A stretch of 60,095 nt of DNA from Chlorobaculum sp. 24CR (GCF_004118635.1 NZ_SDGU01000062.1:1-60095), one strand, 5' to 3'; positions 42,249-51,321 are shown, counted from the stretch's first letter. The notes: generated by a model from the letters alone, not told the origin. Made by a program: numbers and translations.

Positions 42249-42635
42249 ATGAAAAGCTTTGTAACAGCCATTCGTAACGGCCAGACGGGGTTTGCCGTCC
42301 GCAACTCCGTGTTTCTTCCGTTTCACTGCGAAATTATCAGTATCTGGATCGGCAAGGAGATGTCGCTGCTCTCGGTGCCTGATCAGATTACCGATCTTGG
42401 CGATGCCGAACAAATCAGCGTCAGGGAGGGGGAGTCCTATACCAATCTCGTGTTCAGGAAATGGGGCGATCTTGCCAAGGAACTGGGCAATCACAAAGGC
42501 CATATCATTTTGCACGCCACCGAGAAGGGCGAGGATATTTTCAGAGAAGAGAACCGTTGCTATATAAAAATCGGGTTTCATGACCATCGAAAGGAGCTCT
42601 CGTTCGATATCGTCAACAATCCGTTCGAGTTATAG
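42249..42635 (+). CDS. Hypothetical protein
   Basis: I do not recognise this protein of 128 residues (195 if the first ATG at 42048 is used). It reads as soluble and strand-rich: RNSVFLPFHCEIISIWIGKEMSLL, then VPDQITDLGDAEQ, HIILHATEKGEDIFREENR and a final KELSFDIVNNPFEL. No metal or catalytic motif stands out. The start at 42249 is chosen because the part before it lacks protein-like character and contains a promoter-like AT-rich segment with an inverted repeat. It may be a lineage-specific protein. Confidence 0.45.
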   Translation: MKSFVTAIRNGQTGFAVRNSVFLPFHCEIISIWIGKEMSLLSVPDQITDLGDAEQISVREGESYTNLVFRKWGDLAKELGNHKGHIILHATEKGEDIFREENRCYIKIGFHDHRKELSFDIVNNPFEL

Positions 42636-42708
42636 GGGAAGGTCAGATGGCTTTCGTGCGCTCTGTTCGATTTTATGATGCCGTTTTCGATCAACTATTC
42701 TGTCCGAC

Positions 42709-44034
42709 ATGCTCAAATCTTTTTTGCAAATCCTCAGCCTGCGCCAGGATGCGGAAGCCTTCGATGCCGTCCATAATGCCGTCGAAGCCGATATCGTCTT
42801 CAAGGGCGCGCGGATATGGGTGCTGATTTCGGCCATCATTCTGGCTTCGGTTGGTCTCAACATGAACTCCACGGCGGTCATCATCGGCGCGATGCTCATT
42901 TCGCCGATCATGGGGCCGATCAACGGCATGGGCTACAGCATTGCGACCTACGACTTTCCCCTGCTCAGGAAATCGTTCAAGAACTTCTCGTTCGCCGTGG
43001 CGTCGAGCCTGCTCGCCTCGACGCTCTATTTCGCCATCTCGCCGCTCGCCAGCGCGCACTCCGAGCTGCTGGCCCGCACGAGTCCGACCATCTACGACGT
43101 GCTGATTGCGCTGTTCGGCGGCCTGGCCGGGGCGATCTCCCTGACCACCAAGCTCAAGGGCAACGTGGTGCCGGGCGTGGCGATCGCCACGGCGCTGATG
43201 CCTCCGCTCTGCACGGCGGGCTTTGGCCTGGCGACCGGTCAGTTCAGCTTCTTTTTCGGCGCGCTCTACCTGTTCGCGATCAACAGCGTCTTCATTGGTC
43301 TGGCCAACGTCGGCTTTGCGCGCGTGATGCGGATTCCCCTGCGCTCCTCTCTTGAAGATGAGAAGCGTAGCCGCATCAACCGCATCATCACGGCGGTCAT
43401 TCTCGTCACGCTGATACCGAGCGTCTATTTCGGCTACGTGCTCGTCAAGAAAGATCATTTCATCGATACGGCCACCAGATTCGTGCGAACCGTCAGCCTG
43501 TTCAAGGGTGATTTTCTGCTTCGGTACGAAATCGATGGCGACGCCCGCTCGATTGCGATGGTCTATGGCGGCCATCCGCTCACCGCCAGCGACAAGGCGG
43601 AGCTGAACCGGCGGGCCGAGGCGTTCGGTCTTGAAAAGGCGACTCTGAAGCTCGAACAGGGGTTGGTGATCGATAACGGCCAGGTATATCTCGACAAGCT
43701 GAACCAGATGGAGACGACCGACCGCCAGAAGCTCGAAATCGCCCGGCTCAACGCAGCGTTGCAAGCGAACATCCGGCAGCAGGACAGCATTCGCCAGGTG
43801 CGCTACACCGGCCTGAAACTGCTCAGAGAACTCAAGCCGCTTTTTCCCCAGATCACGAGCAGCCTGTACGCCGAACCCTATCTCTTTTCGGACAGCACGG
43901 GAGCGAAGCCCCAGCAAAAGAGCTACGTGCTTCTCTCGGCCTCAAAACCGATCGACCGGGCTGACCGCGCCAAGGTCGAGCGCTGGCTCAAGGCAAGGTT
44001 ACAGAACGACAGCCTGCGGGTGGTGTTCGAGTGA
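42709..44034 (+). CDS. DUF389 membrane protein
   Basis: This 441-residue protein has six to seven predicted membrane helices in residues 35-250. The DUF389 hallmarks are NMNSTAVIIGAMLISPIMGP and GNVVPGVAIATALMPPLCTAG with FGGLAGAISL between. The C-terminal 180 residues are soluble, with a long amphipathic helix (ETTDRQKLEIARLNAALQAN). The function of DUF389 proteins is unknown; a transport role is often assumed. It seems to be transcribed alone. Confidence 0.8.
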   Translation: MLKSFLQILSLRQDAEAFDAVHNAVEADIVFKGARIWVLISAIILASVGLNMNSTAVIIGAMLISPIMGPINGMGYSIATYDFPLLRKSFKNFSFAVASSLLASTLYFAISPLASAHSELLARTSPTIYDVLIALFGGLAGAISLTTKLKGNVVPGVAIATALMPPLCTAGFGLATGQFSFFFGALYLFAINSVFIGLANVGFARVMRIPLRSSLEDEKRSRINRIITAVILVTLIPSVYFGYVLVKKDHFIDTATRFVRTVSLFKGDFLLRYEIDGDARSIAMVYGGHPLTASDKAELNRRAEAFGLEKATLKLEQGLVIDNGQVYLDKLNQMETTDRQKLEIARLNAALQANIRQQDSIRQVRYTGLKLLRELKPLFPQITSSLYAEPYLFSDSTGAKPQQKSYVLLSASKPIDRADRAKVERWLKARLQNDSLRVVFE

Positions 44035-44546
44035 GAAATCGGGTGGGGGGATGAGGGTCGATAAGGGTCGATTTTTCAGGCGTGGATTTTCGGTTCGCCG
44101 GTGTCGCGCCAGCTTTCAGTTTGGCGATGAGCTGCGGCATCCAGCGGCGGCGAGGAGGGTTCAAGCTTGACGGGATGCAGCTCGACGCGCTCCTGATTGT
44201 CGCTTGGCCGGATATAAAACCGGTGATGTTAAGTCAAAACATCGATCTCTCCCGGCTCGCCTCAGAAGACAACCGCCTCGCCCCCGCCATAGCCTCCGGC
44301 AACCGCCACGAACTGCAAGGCTGGCAGATTGTACGGAGAAGCTCGACGGCGTATGCGGGCGAGCGGGTGATTCACGACTGTTTGGCGGTGAGGGGGAGAG
44401 GGTGGGGGGGAGAAATAGCGGCTGAATGCGAGTTGGTGCATTGCTAGTCTGATAATCAGCCTCGACGTGATTTTCGTCAGTCAAACTAATTTTCTGATGG
44501 CGCTGTTCTTTTTGTAGATTGAAACTTAACCATGATCATTGACGCC
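44035..44546. other. Relic-bearing spacer upstream of yefM-yoeB
   Basis: I see no intact gene here. The minus strand at about 44098-44160 encodes a RRRWMPQLIAKLKAGAT string that resembles the C-terminus of the TorD-like chaperone at 49738 (LTRWTPQFVADLKAGAK), so it may be a chaperone relic. A plus-strand frame from 44082 (121 residues, with QNIDLSRLASEDNRLAPAIA in its middle) is gene-like only in part. Its segment 44319-44377 is repeated in decayed form at 45268-45327. Confidence 0.4.
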
Positions 44547-44840
44547 ATGATAGAGATTACTACCACAGAACTACGCAAAAATATTGGCAAATATCTGACG
44601 CTTGTCATTGAGAAGAAAGAGCAGGTTCTCGTTCGTTACCGGGATAAGGGCGTTTTCGCATTAACCCTGACCAGCCAGCCGGAAAAAGCTCATCGTCCTA
44701 AGAAAAAGGAGAAGCGCGACAGCTATTTCGAGCAACCAGAGGTACTGCAATCGATACGCCAGGGAAAAGCTGACATCGAAGCCGGAAGGTGTATTACGAT
44801 CAATGATCCTGAAAAGATATGGGAAAGTATTCTCTCGTAA
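44547..44840 (+). CDS. yefM: Phd/YefM-type antitoxin
   Basis: This 97-residue antitoxin has an N-terminal Phd/YefM fold: MIEITTTELRKNIGKYLTLV, then VLVRYRDKGVFALT. A Lys/Arg-rich hinge (KAHRPKKKEKRD) and a C-terminal toxin-wrapping segment follow. It should neutralise the YoeB-like toxin encoded by the next gene, which overlaps it by 22 bases, and autorepress. ATG codons at 44532 and 44547 are both possible; the second gives the family-like start. Confidence 0.78.
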   Translation: MIEITTTELRKNIGKYLTLVIEKKEQVLVRYRDKGVFALTLTSQPEKAHRPKKKEKRDSYFEQPEVLQSIRQGKADIEAGRCITINDPEKIWESILS

Positions 44841-45100
44841 TTTCGATCGAAGCAAAGACGCAAATAGCGTCATTGTACAAAACCGGCAATGCGGCGCTTA
44901 TCAGAAAACTTCAACAAATCCTGCGTGAACTCATCGAGCACCCGAAAAGTGGTACAGGCAAAGTTGAAAAATTAAAAGGTGATCTTCACGGCTACTGGTC
45001 AAGAAGGCTCAACAGGCAGCACCGGATTGTTTATGAGATTATCGAAGAAACCGTAACGGTTTACGTGATTTCTGCCAAAAGCCATTACGGAGATAAGTGA
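44819..45100 (+). CDS. yoeB: Txe/YoeB-type mRNA interferase toxin
   Basis: This 93-residue RelE-superfamily toxin is of the Txe/YoeB branch: HPKSGTGKVEKLKGDLHGYWSRRLNRQHRIVYEI, ending SAKSHYGDK. The residues needed in YoeB are present: E50, the SRR pair at 62-63, H89 and the C-terminal Y90. YoeB cleaves mRNA in the ribosomal A site. It overlaps the antitoxin gene, and both partners look intact. Confidence 0.85.
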   Translation: MGKYSLVISIEAKTQIASLYKTGNAALIRKLQQILRELIEHPKSGTGKVEKLKGDLHGYWSRRLNRQHRIVYEIIEETVTVYVISAKSHYGDK

Positions 45101-45724
45101 CATTTTCCTGAATCTTCCGATACGAGAACTTTTGTTTTCTGAACCCGTTTTTGGACATATAAAAGAGCTTTTAAATATATCCTTAAGCATCCAATACCTC
45201 TGTTTTTTTTGTGGATTTTGATTGATATTTTGCAGTTATAATTTCAGGCAAAAGATATAAACGCTCAAGGTTGGTAGATTGCGCGGAGGAGCGCAATCGA
45301 ATTTGCGGGGGAGTGGGTGATTCAGAATATTGATTTCAGTGAAAAGTGAGTTTAGTTAACAGACTGTATTGAGATGAATTGCAAGTTTTCCGACTTATCA
45401 GTAGAGAAAAGCATACATTTTAAATGACATTATGATAATCATTTTTTGTTTATAGCCCATAGAGGAATAGCCAATAATCCAACAGCAAAAATCGAGATTA
45501 AAAAAGAACATACACCTACCTTCCAAGTACTCATTTTGGGATATGTAGCTACAAAATATGGTTTAAATATTAAATCTGCTAAGCCAGTAGGCCGAAACTT
45601 CAGAAAAAGACCCATTTACGGGTTTTTTTCTATTTTATCCGTTCTCAAAGCAACGTGCTTTTTGTTTTGACGACTTCTTGCAAAACACAATAGTTCAGCC
45701 GATTGCCTCTGCGTAAGTAATGAT
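45101..45724. other. AT-rich spacer with relic repeat and terminator
   Basis: This 624-base stretch has no supported gene and is visibly more AT-rich than most of the window. Bases 45268-45327 repeat 44319-44377 in degraded form (shared AGATTG, CGGAG, TGCGGG, GGGTGATTC blocks), now with an in-frame stop. A 74-residue frame at 45446-45670 has no recognisable features. A bidirectional hairpin terminator lies at 45604-45629. Confidence 0.45.
45604..45629 (-). terminator. Bidirectional terminator for the ABC-3C operon
   Basis: AAAAGACCC pairs with GGGTTTTTT around ATTTAC. On the minus strand the stem ends in CTTTTTC, about 95 bases after the stop of the DUF3732 ATPase gene, so it can end that operon; T-richness on both strands allows bidirectional use. 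Confidence 0.7.
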
Positions 45725-47716
45725 TTAAGTAGTAGTCTCGCAATCTATCCACGTCTTCGGAATTAGGAAGTCGTCATATCCTTCACGCCAATTTTCTACT
45801 ACATGAATATTTACTAATCCTCGCCATGTAATGGAACCTGCGTGTTCAGTAACAATGATTTGAAAGGGATATGGCAACGACTCCAAGAACTTTGAAAGAG
45901 CCTCAAAAATCCGATGTACGCCATCGATGTCCGCAGATTTTTCGCATGGAGCTTCGTCTAAACTTGGCCATGCTTCTGGAAAATAGACCTGACTCGGTTG
46001 ATCGATTACCAGAAATCGCGGAACTGGACTGTTGGAAAGATCAATAAAATGTTCATGGAGCGCAAGCAAACACGCGACGTGGTAACCGACCCAATTCTGC
46101 CCACTTCCGACTTCCCAAAGGAAATCCGTTCGACCCGAAAGAGAGGTGAATTGGAGGCTCAATTCCCGAATATTAAGCCGCACATTCTCCGCTGCGTGTT
46201 CAAGTTTAAGATCGCGTGCATAGTCATGAATCCTTGATGAAACAGACTCAATAGCAGATCGCTCTCGCTCCCGCTGTGCTTGCGGGTCTAATTCATTTTG
46301 TAACTCTTTGATACGTATGTGCAGTTTCTCCACGCGATCCTTGAGATTTTCAACGTTTTTACTTGCTGACAGATTTTCAAGCGCTTGCTCTACCCGCCCG
46401 ACAAACAAGTAAACCTGTCTCACGCGTTGGCGCTGCTCAGACAATTCTTCGGTCTGGGACTCAAGAAATTGCCTTTTCTTTCGAGTTTTTGAGATTTTCT
46501 GTTCAAGGGAACGCAGCTCGTTTCGAAGATCAGCTAATTCCTGCTCTAATTTGGAGGGTGCTTGAGCTACTGAGTTGGACAGGACACTGAGTTCATGTGC
46601 AAGTTTTTGCAACACTCCGAGTTGTTCATTTTCCTTTTCATGAACAGCACAACAAACTGGGCACTTGTGCTGAGACTGCAACTTCCTTTCAAGCCATCCA
46701 AGTCCGCTAATTCGATCTTTTTGTTCGGTGAGTGTCGAACCATATTCATTGACAGATACGGAAAGTTGATCCAATTTTGATAATCGTTGCCTAACCGATC
46801 CGATTTGCCGTGCAAGACTATCCTCCTCGCCCAAAAGTTCAGTAAGCTGGGTAACTGCCTCTTCACTAGTCCCTTCCTTGATCTCTGGAATATCTAGATT
46901 CTTGACATTATCTGGAAGTGGCAATAATTCGTGCACGAATCTATCTAAGTTCCAAGTCATATCCGGATATGGAGAGTCGGGAAGCAAACCAAGTGCTTTC
47001 GCTTGGAGGTAGTAGCTCTCAATCTCTGCCTCCCACGCTTTTGCTGCGTCTAAACGTGCGTTTAGCTCGCGCTTCAACTTTTCGTACTCTTTCGTAATAT
47101 CTTTCAATTCACGCTGTTTTGCCAAAGTAGTTGCATTGATGGCTCCGAGCACCAGCGGAAATATAGCTCGGAGTTTTTCGCGATGCTCGGTCGTATCCGC
47201 CTTAAAGAAAAGAGTGTATGGATTCGCAACGATGTGTTGAGGTTGATAGTTAAATGCGGCCATATCACGGAAGCTTGGTCGAGAGGCGTATCCGACGGAT
47301 TCATCACCGCTTAGTTCTAAATGAGGCAACTGAGCTATTTGATTTAGACGGTTCTTTAGGTCTTCGACACGGCCGTTCTTTTTAATTCGATTTGGAACCT
47401 CCAGATTAAGGCCTTCTATCCAATACAAATCAGTAATTGTTTGTTGGTCTCCCGGGTTTTTCCGAGCACAAATCATTTCGGTGTTTGCCAGCTTTACATG
47501 AAGCCCAAACCATTCAGTAACATTTCGAATCAGTCCGACAGGAATTGCGCATTTGCCGCTTCCTAGGCAGTAATCGATGATAGCCGTTAACGAAGATTTT
47601 CCTGTCGCGCTCTCTCCAGTGATGATGTTTATTTTATCTGGTAAGAAGGAAATGATACGGGGCGGCAATACATTTTTCTTCGGCCAGAGAATGATTTTTA
47701 AGATGGCAATTTTCAT
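45725..47716 (-). CDS. DUF3732 SMC-like ATPase (ABC-3C ATPase component)
   Basis: This 663-residue SMC/Rad50-like ABC ATPase has Walker A GESATGKS (residues 34-41), two long coiled-coil stretches (about 195-330 and 365-500) flanking a zinc-hook-like KCPVCC at 351-356, a signature region WEVGSGQNWVGYH (534-546) and Walker B RFLVIDQPSQVYFP (567-580), the DUF3732 hallmark. In ABC-three-component systems this protein is the sensor ATPase. Its ATG overlaps the stop of the middle-component gene by one base (TAATG). Base composition is AT-richer than the neighbouring housekeeping genes, which suggests transfer. Confidence 0.82.
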   Translation of the reverse strand: MKIAILKIILWPKKNVLPPRIISFLPDKINIITGESATGKSSLTAIIDYCLGSGKCAIPVGLIRNVTEWFGLHVKLANTEMICARKNPGDQQTITDLYWIEGLNLEVPNRIKKNGRVEDLKNRLNQIAQLPHLELSGDESVGYASRPSFRDMAAFNYQPQHIVANPYTLFFKADTTEHREKLRAIFPLVLGAINATTLAKQRELKDITKEYEKLKRELNARLDAAKAWEAEIESYYLQAKALGLLPDSPYPDMTWNLDRFVHELLPLPDNVKNLDIPEIKEGTSEEAVTQLTELLGEEDSLARQIGSVRQRLSKLDQLSVSVNEYGSTLTEQKDRISGLGWLERKLQSQHKCPVCCAVHEKENEQLGVLQKLAHELSVLSNSVAQAPSKLEQELADLRNELRSLEQKISKTRKKRQFLESQTEELSEQRQRVRQVYLFVGRVEQALENLSASKNVENLKDRVEKLHIRIKELQNELDPQAQRERERSAIESVSSRIHDYARDLKLEHAAENVRLNIRELSLQFTSLSGRTDFLWEVGSGQNWVGYHVACLLALHEHFIDLSNSPVPRFLVIDQPSQVYFPEAWPSLDEAPCEKSADIDGVHRIFEALSKFLESLPYPFQIIVTEHAGSITWRGLVNIHVVENWREGYDDFLIPKTWIDCETTT

Positions 47717-48204
47717 TAGAATCGAATGTTAAGGTGTGTCGCAATTTGTGCCATTGGAATTTCACTGATCGCTTGCCCAACACGCTTGGCCGCAGAGAGT
47801 AGAGTTTTCACTTCCTTAGTGGCGTGAACAACCGGTGGAGTTTTTATGCCTGGTATCAATTGGGGTTCCTCCGCAGGATCAAGAAGTAATAAGTCTGTGG
47901 AAAATGCAATTGATAGGGATTGAAGTGTGCGGTCGGAAAGAGCTTGCATCCTTTCTTGAAAGCCAAGCGTTATTTCACGATCACTTGCAATGGCTTTGTA
48001 AAGCGCACCGGGTTTCGTTTTTGAGGCCAATGCGGTTGCCGAGCGCCTATGGAATACCAGAGGAAGGACAATAAAAGCCAATAGTAATGGAAATCCTTCA
48101 GTCTTGTTTTTTTCTTGGTAGGCTGTATTGACCGCATACCAAAGCGCTTCGGCTCCTAATCCAGGATTTTGCACTATCTGCTGCTCAAATAGAACGTCAA
48201 TCAT
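47716..48204 (-). CDS. ABC-3C middle component-like protein
   Basis: This 162-residue helical protein fits the middle component of ABC-three-component systems. The N-terminal FEQQIVQNPGLGAEALWYAV, then FPLLLAFIVLPLVFHRRSATAL and a C-terminal KTLLSAAKRVGQAI segment resemble the short linker proteins placed between the effector and ATPase genes. Its start overlaps the upstream nuclease gene by 4 bases (ATGA) and its stop overlaps the ATPase start, so all three are translationally coupled. The exact subfamily (MC number) cannot be given by eye. Confidence 0.7.
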   Translation of the reverse strand: MIDVLFEQQIVQNPGLGAEALWYAVNTAYQEKNKTEGFPLLLAFIVLPLVFHRRSATALASKTKPGALYKAIASDREITLGFQERMQALSDRTLQSLSIAFSTDLLLLDPAEEPQLIPGIKTPPVVHATKEVKTLLSAAKRVGQAISEIPMAQIATHLNIRF

Positions 48205-49388
48205 TCTTTTCCTTCTGTTTTCATTAATTCAACAAAACGAGGATGCCAACCAATGGCTAATCGATCTGCCATTCGGTGATATGTGCCGGAAGTCAAGTAA
48301 ATCTGCTCTGTTTCCATACCAGCAAGCCTTTCTCTGTGCTCATCAGTTGTCTCTGTCAAAACTCTGAAACCAACATCCTCTTCAGATTCATCTCGCCGGA
48401 GTCGCTTCCATCGGCTGAATATCTTATTCCATCTTGATTTGAGATTTTCTTCAAAATCAATCCAATCCTGATCAGTGACATTGCCATCAGCCGAGAGCCG
48501 ATTTTTTTCAATTTTGCATCGGATGAATTCTCTGATCGCATCCTCAACTCGACTGTCATCATCAGTAACCAAGTATAGTTGTTTGACAAAATCACGGCCC
48601 TTTTCCCGGCCAAGTTGCTCATCAAACACAGGAATGAGATTCGCAGCTCTCTCCCTTGTCTTTTGCCGCTTATGTCTATCCAGGATAGCGTGAAATTGAT
48701 TGACAAAATAATCTCTTGATACCCAAGCTGGTTGTCGTGTTTGCCAAAGAGCCAAGACCTGCTTATGTACCCAGCCGAGTAATTCGTCAGTTATAGAGAT
48801 TGCGTCATTTTTAAATGCCTCTGGAATTTGAAGGCTTGCAATTGTTGTCTGTCGTAGGTCACTGCCACTGGTTCCGCTTGCCTCGTCAAGCAATTCGCAA
48901 TTCAAGATAACTACTCGCAAGTATTTCTCTGATGACGTAGCCAGCACCTTTTCGGTGAATGCACGAATTGTTTCTGATGGTTTTACAGCAGCTTTTGTGA
49001 GTGCACTCACGCACTTATCGATTTCTTTTTCTGTTTTTGCGTTTGAGATTTGTTTCCCGATGCAGTCAGGCAAGGTTTTGTTTGTTACCATCAGGAACTT
49101 AGTATTTCTACTTTCTAATTCTCCGTTGTCAAGTGCAGTAACCCATATTGACAGTGTATTCCACAGGTCCTTCGAGCGATCTCCGAACGGTGCAGCCTGA
49201 TCCTGAACGGAATGTTTATTCTGTTCAAGCATGAGTGATCCATCTTGAAGCTTAATAGCAACATCATCCGCAGTTTCAATTCCAATCATCGAACCCGAGG
49301 GGCTTTGCGAAAGCCAGTAAAGGACTCGTTCAAACTGAAACGCATAGCCTGCTGCTGGCCCTGGTGCTGCATGATTTTCAAGGCTCAT
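48201..49388 (-). CDS. DUF4297-like nuclease/C-terminal component of ABC-3C
   Basis: This 395-residue protein is the likely effector. The N-terminal part has the pattern of DUF4297/Cap4-type PD-(D/E)xK nucleases: GYAFQFERVLYWL, then IGIETADDVAI (acidic residues E38, D41, D42), then LMLEQNKHS with the QxK pair Q56 and K58, and DRSKDLWNTLSIW. Residues about 200-395 form a helical domain with RAANLIPVFDEQLGREKG and a terminal TYHRMADRLAIGWHPRFVELM, which fits a CTD of ABC-3C systems. It is first in the operon. The nuclease target (invader or host DNA) is unknown. Confidence 0.72.
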   Translation of the reverse strand: MSLENHAAPGPAAGYAFQFERVLYWLSQSPSGSMIGIETADDVAIKLQDGSLMLEQNKHSVQDQAAPFGDRSKDLWNTLSIWVTALDNGELESRNTKFLMVTNKTLPDCIGKQISNAKTEKEIDKCVSALTKAAVKPSETIRAFTEKVLATSSEKYLRVVILNCELLDEASGTSGSDLRQTTIASLQIPEAFKNDAISITDELLGWVHKQVLALWQTRQPAWVSRDYFVNQFHAILDRHKRQKTRERAANLIPVFDEQLGREKGRDFVKQLYLVTDDDSRVEDAIREFIRCKIEKNRLSADGNVTDQDWIDFEENLKSRWNKIFSRWKRLRRDESEEDVGFRVLTETTDEHRERLAGMETEQIYLTSGTYHRMADRLAIGWHPRFVELMKTEGKE

Positions 49389-49737
49389 GGCTTAAACTTG
49401 CCTTATTGTTGTTTGGCCGATCTGAACTTTATTTGGAAGCTGAATCTTCGCGCTCATCAATTCACAATGAACCGTGTGGACAAACTCCCCGCATCCGCCC
49501 CAGCTTTGATCGCTCGACAGCAAGCTTGCGATCCAGAGCTTTTGCGTGGTTTATCATTTTCTTGTGCTCGATTCAATACGGTTTTGGGATGGGGAAACCT
49601 TTCAGTCGAGTAGCGTTGACTTGTCAAAGTAGGTAATTCCCTGCTTTTTTCAGCATTTCTGAGCGAAAAATCACGGAAGGAGGGTAATTGACTGTCTCGA
49701 TGGGACGCCTTTGAAAAGTCGTCCCGCTTTGCCAGAC
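49389..49737. other. Spacer between ABC-3C and molybdoenzyme operons
   Basis: I see no gene in these 349 bases. The part nearest 49389 must hold the ABC-3C promoter (minus strand), and no clear consensus was found. GGGACG (49702-49707) and CGTCCC (49720-49725) form a small hairpin just after the torD-like stop, without a T-run on the minus strand. Confidence 0.4.
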
Positions 49738-50304
49738 TCAGGATTTGGGGCGCAGTGGCGTGAGGGTATTTTCCATCACCTCCCCCAGCATCCGGTACGC
49801 ATCCAGCTTCGCCCCGGCTTTCAAATCGGCGACAAACTGCGGCGTCCAGCGGGTCAGGTGCTGTTGCGTGAAGCTCTCCGAGGCTTTGCGGGCGTCCGCG
49901 CTCATGCCGCCGTCGAGCGATTCGGCGGAGACGAGGAAGGCCAGGAATTCGAGTTCGGTGGCGAGGTGGTCGATGAGGCCCGGCTCGACCGACATCTCCC
50001 ATTCGGCGTAGGCGGCGGCGACGGCTACGGCGGCGTCACCGTGCATCCGTTTTTCGAGATAGACCGACTCGTACGGCGGGCAGATGGTGCGCGGGTAGCC
50101 GTTGAGAAAGAGGCGGGTATATTCGGCTTGCAGCGGCTCGGTCTCCTCCCGCTCGAAGGCGGCGACGAGGGCGAGCAGTTCGTCGCGATTTGCCTCGATC
50201 TTTTCGAGCGCTTCGTTCAGCGCGGGGATGAACGCCTCGTTCGGGAAGGCGAGGCATTGGCTCATGAATTTGAAGCGGTGGGCTTTCTGGAGTGGCGTGG
50301 TCAT
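49738..50304 (-). CDS. TorD-family molybdoenzyme chaperone
   Basis: This 188-residue helical protein is of the TorD/DmsD redox-enzyme maturation family. Recognisable are FKFMSQCLAFPNEAF, EYTRLFLNGYPRTICPPYESVYLE (the conserved LF...P..PPYES segment) and ELEFLAFLV. It should assist folding, cofactor loading and Tat export control of the molybdoenzyme encoded at the head of this operon. It is the last gene, 76 bases after psrC. Confidence 0.8.
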   Translation of the reverse strand: MTTPLQKAHRFKFMSQCLAFPNEAFIPALNEALEKIEANRDELLALVAAFEREETEPLQAEYTRLFLNGYPRTICPPYESVYLEKRMHGDAAVAVAAAYAEWEMSVEPGLIDHLATELEFLAFLVSAESLDGGMSADARKASESFTQQHLTRWTPQFVADLKAGAKLDAYRMLGEVMENTLTPLRPKS

Positions 50305-50380
50305 GATTGGTCAAACGATGGACGCCCGGCGTTCCGTTGTTTCGGATGCCGGGCGTCGGGATTGTCGGGTTCTGGCGGGC

Positions 50381-51304
50381 TTACCAGGGAAACTGGAACA
50401 TACCGGCCTTGAGCACGTAGATACGCAAAAGGTAGCCGCCGACGAGCACCAGCGAACTGGCGACCAGAATCGGCAGGGCGGACTTGCGGCCCTCGTTGCC
50501 GTGCCCTCTGAAGAAGATGCTGTAGGTCTCGATGGCCAGCGGCACGATCAGGCCGGCCACGAAGAAGCCGGCGATGAAGACCGGGCTGTGGAACAGGAAC
50601 TCGGCGGAGGCTCGCGCGCCGGTGGGCAGGAACATCGCGAAGTTGAAGTACGCGCCGAGGATAATCAGCTCGGTGACGATCAGCACGGCGTCGAGCTGTT
50701 CGAGCCTGGATGCGATTTTGTGCGCCCCCTCGTTATCGGAGAAGGTGGAGAGCAGCAAGAGGAACGCCGCGCCGGTCGAAAATCCGGAGATAACGAAGAG
50801 CAGGGGCAGGGCGGGCGTGTTCCAGAAGTTGATGGCCGGGGCCGCCGAGATCAGCAGGCCGGTGTAGATGGCCACCAGAAAGCCTGCCGCCGAACCGCCG
50901 AGGGCGGCCAGGTTGTTGAAGCGCTCCAGGAGGCCGAGGATCGGTTCCGGAATTTTCCGGATGAACGGCTCAAGCTTCGGCCACGCTTCGAGCAGCGGTA
51001 TCACATAGGTGATGGCCGCAATGAAGTAAAAGTTGATGAAGACCACGCCCCAGAAAATCCACGATTTTGGATTGGTCAGGGCATAGATCGCTTTCAGCGG
51101 CTGGAGCATGTCGGCGAGCAGGAAGACGGTGCCGATGACCAGAAACGCGATCGATGACATGACGGCCACGGAAACCATTTTGCGGTCGCACCCCTCGAAG
51201 AGGTGGATTATCGCGCTGATGGCGAAGGTGGCGCCTCCCAGACCTCCAAGAAACAGGTAGGTCGCGATTTGCCAGTGCCATACTTCCTGATGTACAAACG
51301 TCAT
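50381..51304 (-). CDS. psrC: NrfD/PsrC-type membrane anchor subunit
   Basis: This 307-residue integral membrane protein has eight predicted helices. The start WHWQIATYLFLGGLGGATFAISA is characteristic of NrfD/PsrC, the quinone-reactive membrane subunit of polysulfide-reductase-type complexes. Its partners are PsrB and PsrA, encoded upstream with an 17-base gap to psrB. In green sulfur bacteria the complex could reduce polysulfide with menaquinol or run in reverse to oxidise sulfur compounds into the quinone pool. Confidence 0.85.
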   Translation of the reverse strand: MTFVHQEVWHWQIATYLFLGGLGGATFAISAIIHLFEGCDRKMVSVAVMSSIAFLVIGTVFLLADMLQPLKAIYALTNPKSWIFWGVVFINFYFIAAITYVIPLLEAWPKLEPFIRKIPEPILGLLERFNNLAALGGSAAGFLVAIYTGLLISAAPAINFWNTPALPLLFVISGFSTGAAFLLLLSTFSDNEGAHKIASRLEQLDAVLIVTELIILGAYFNFAMFLPTGARASAEFLFHSPVFIAGFFVAGLIVPLAIETYSIFFRGHGNEGRKSALPILVASSLVLVGGYLLRIYVLKAGMFQFPW

Positions 51305-51321
51305 AATGAGTGCCCTCCTTG

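Noticed and set aside
45446-45670. 74-residue frame in the AT-rich spacer
   Set aside because: No recognisable features, and a terminator hairpin lies inside it.
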